This document shows, piece by piece, positions 7,596-8,202 of a DNA stretch of 8,202 nucleotides. The DNA is taken from contig JAFGBE010000075.1 of NCBI GenBank assembly GCA_016933315.1, forward strand, positions 1 through 8,202, in the 5' to 3' direction. Numbering within the stretch: position 1 is the stretch's first letter; each line of letters opens with the position of its first letter. This DNA is from Candidatus Auribacterota bacterium (GTDB lineage: Bacteria > Auribacterota > UBA6266). The notes below the pieces were generated by a model, which was not told where the DNA came from, ran no database searches, and worked only from the letters and a program-made list of their open reading frames with translations. The position numbers were made by a program, and so were the translations under genes.

Positions 7596-8069
7596 TTATC
7601 CTCTCGCGATAGCGATTTTTCCTGTTCTTGCAAGCTCTTTTATCCCAAAAGGCCTCAGCATATCGATAATAGCATTAACTTTTGAATCGCTGCCCGTTGC
7701 CTCGATAGTCATGCTCTTCGCTTTAATATCTATTATCTTTGCCCTGAATATTTCAACTATCTGCAGTACTTCGTGCCTTGTTTTCCCGTCCGTTGAAACC
7801 TTTAACAAGATAAGTTCTCTGTCTACAAAATCCTTGCCCGCAAAATCCTGAACTTTAATGACATCAACCAGTTTGTTCAGCTGTTTGCAGACCTGTTCCA
7901 AAACGGCATCGTCACCCCTGACCACTATAGTCATCCTTGAAATAGTGGGATCCTGTGTTTCCCCTACCGCTAAACTGTCTATATTAAATCCTCTTGCGCT
8001 GAATAATCCAGCAATTTTCGCAAGGACGCCGGACTTATTTTCAACCAACGCGCTTATTGTATGTTTCAT
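7596..8069 (-). CDS. ilvN: Acetolactate synthase small (regulatory) subunit
   Basis: Regulatory partner of the catalytic subunit IlvB; it stimulates activity and carries valine feedback inhibition. The 157-residue protein has the standard two-part form: an ACT domain at about 1-75 (start MKHTISALVENKSGVLA, then RGFNIDSL at 26-33 and SRMTIVV at 44-50) and a C-terminal ALS small-subunit domain at about 83-155. It aligns without gaps to the start of E. coli IlvH, and N11, G14 and N29, positions tied to valine binding there, are all kept, so valine sensitivity is expected. The start is chosen by that alignment; the upstream GGGGG run is a weak ribosome site. It follows ilvB by 66 bases and in the same reading frame. 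ilvH is an equally valid symbol. Confidence 0.95.
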   Translation of the reverse strand: MKHTISALVENKSGVLAKIAGLFSARGFNIDSLAVGETQDPTISRMTIVVRGDDAVLEQVCKQLNKLVDVIKVQDFAGKDFVDRELILLKVSTDGKTRHEVLQIVEIFRAKIIDIKAKSMTIEATGSDSKVNAIIDMLRPFGIKELARTGKIAIARG

Positions 8070-8135
8070 CTTAACCCCCGCTTTCTCGTTTTCCGGTTGA
8101 CCGCCTCGGAATCCCGGATTTCCATTTTTGTTTTT

Positions 8136-8202
8136 CTACGCCATTGATTCTATCATCTCATTAAGCGAAGCCCCCGCGGGAACCATAGGAAAAACATTCT
8201 CT
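8136..8202 (-). CDS. ilvB: Acetolactate synthase large (catalytic) subunit, 3' end only
   Basis: The minus strand reads 21 codons from the window edge to TAG at 8136-8138, giving ENVFPMVPAGASLNEMIESM followed by a final alanine. The pattern NVFPMVPAGAS near the C-terminus is characteristic of IlvB/IlvI, the thiamine-diphosphate enzyme that condenses pyruvate, and its position directly upstream of ilvN confirms it. Everything else of the gene, including the catalytic region, lies beyond the window. The gap to ilvN contains no stop in this frame. Confidence 0.9.
   Translation of the reverse strand, partial: ENVFPMVPAGASLNEMIESMA

Noticed and set aside
8108..8123. Imperfect palindrome (GGAATCC, one base, GGATTTCC) in the ilvB-ilvN gap, a possible operator or hairpin
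   Set aside because: Short, with a bulged base and almost no loop; no T-tract and no known operator match, so chance is the simplest reading.

Overview
The window is a compact piece of a bacterial chromosome with mid-range G+C by eye. It carries amino-acid biosynthesis genes in two convergent gene blocks, with almost no non-coding DNA; the longest gap is 66 bases and no stretch of 300 bases lacks a gene. There are no RNA genes, CRISPR arrays, insertion sequences or phage genes. The sequence does not fix the organism. The gene style (soluble GAF-GGDEF protein, type IV prepilin peptidase, complete BCAA and shikimate enzymes, tight operons) would suit an anaerobic or candidate-phylum Gram-negative lineage such as Omnitrophota or Elusimicrobiota, but this is a weak inference.

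Plus-strand block (1 to 3297): the last 14 codons of an unidentified upstream gene overlap aroK (shikimate kinase) by ATGA. One base after aroK comes a solute-binding protein of the sugar ABC-transporter type that has no signal peptide. Six bases further is a soluble GAF-GAF-GGDEF diguanylate cyclase with intact catalytic and inhibitory sites. The secretion-less binding protein coupled to a c-di-GMP enzyme is the most unusual thing here and could be a cytosolic ligand-sensing module.

Minus-strand block (8202 down to 3304, read right to left): ilvB (only the last 21 codons), ilvN, ilvC, leuA, aroE and a type IV prepilin peptidase. IlvB/IlvN make acetolactate or acetohydroxybutyrate, IlvC reduces and isomerises it, and LeuA takes 2-oxoisovalerate from the valine branch into leucine synthesis. 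aroE (shikimate dehydrogenase) and the prepilin peptidase gene are appended at the 3' end with gaps of 3 and -4 bases, so they are probably co-transcribed with the BCAA genes. AroE makes shikimate and AroK, from the facing operon, phosphorylates it, so consecutive pathway steps lie in opposite-strand operons.

The two blocks meet tail to tail at 3298-3303 with no convincing terminator. The promoters of both blocks lie outside the window.
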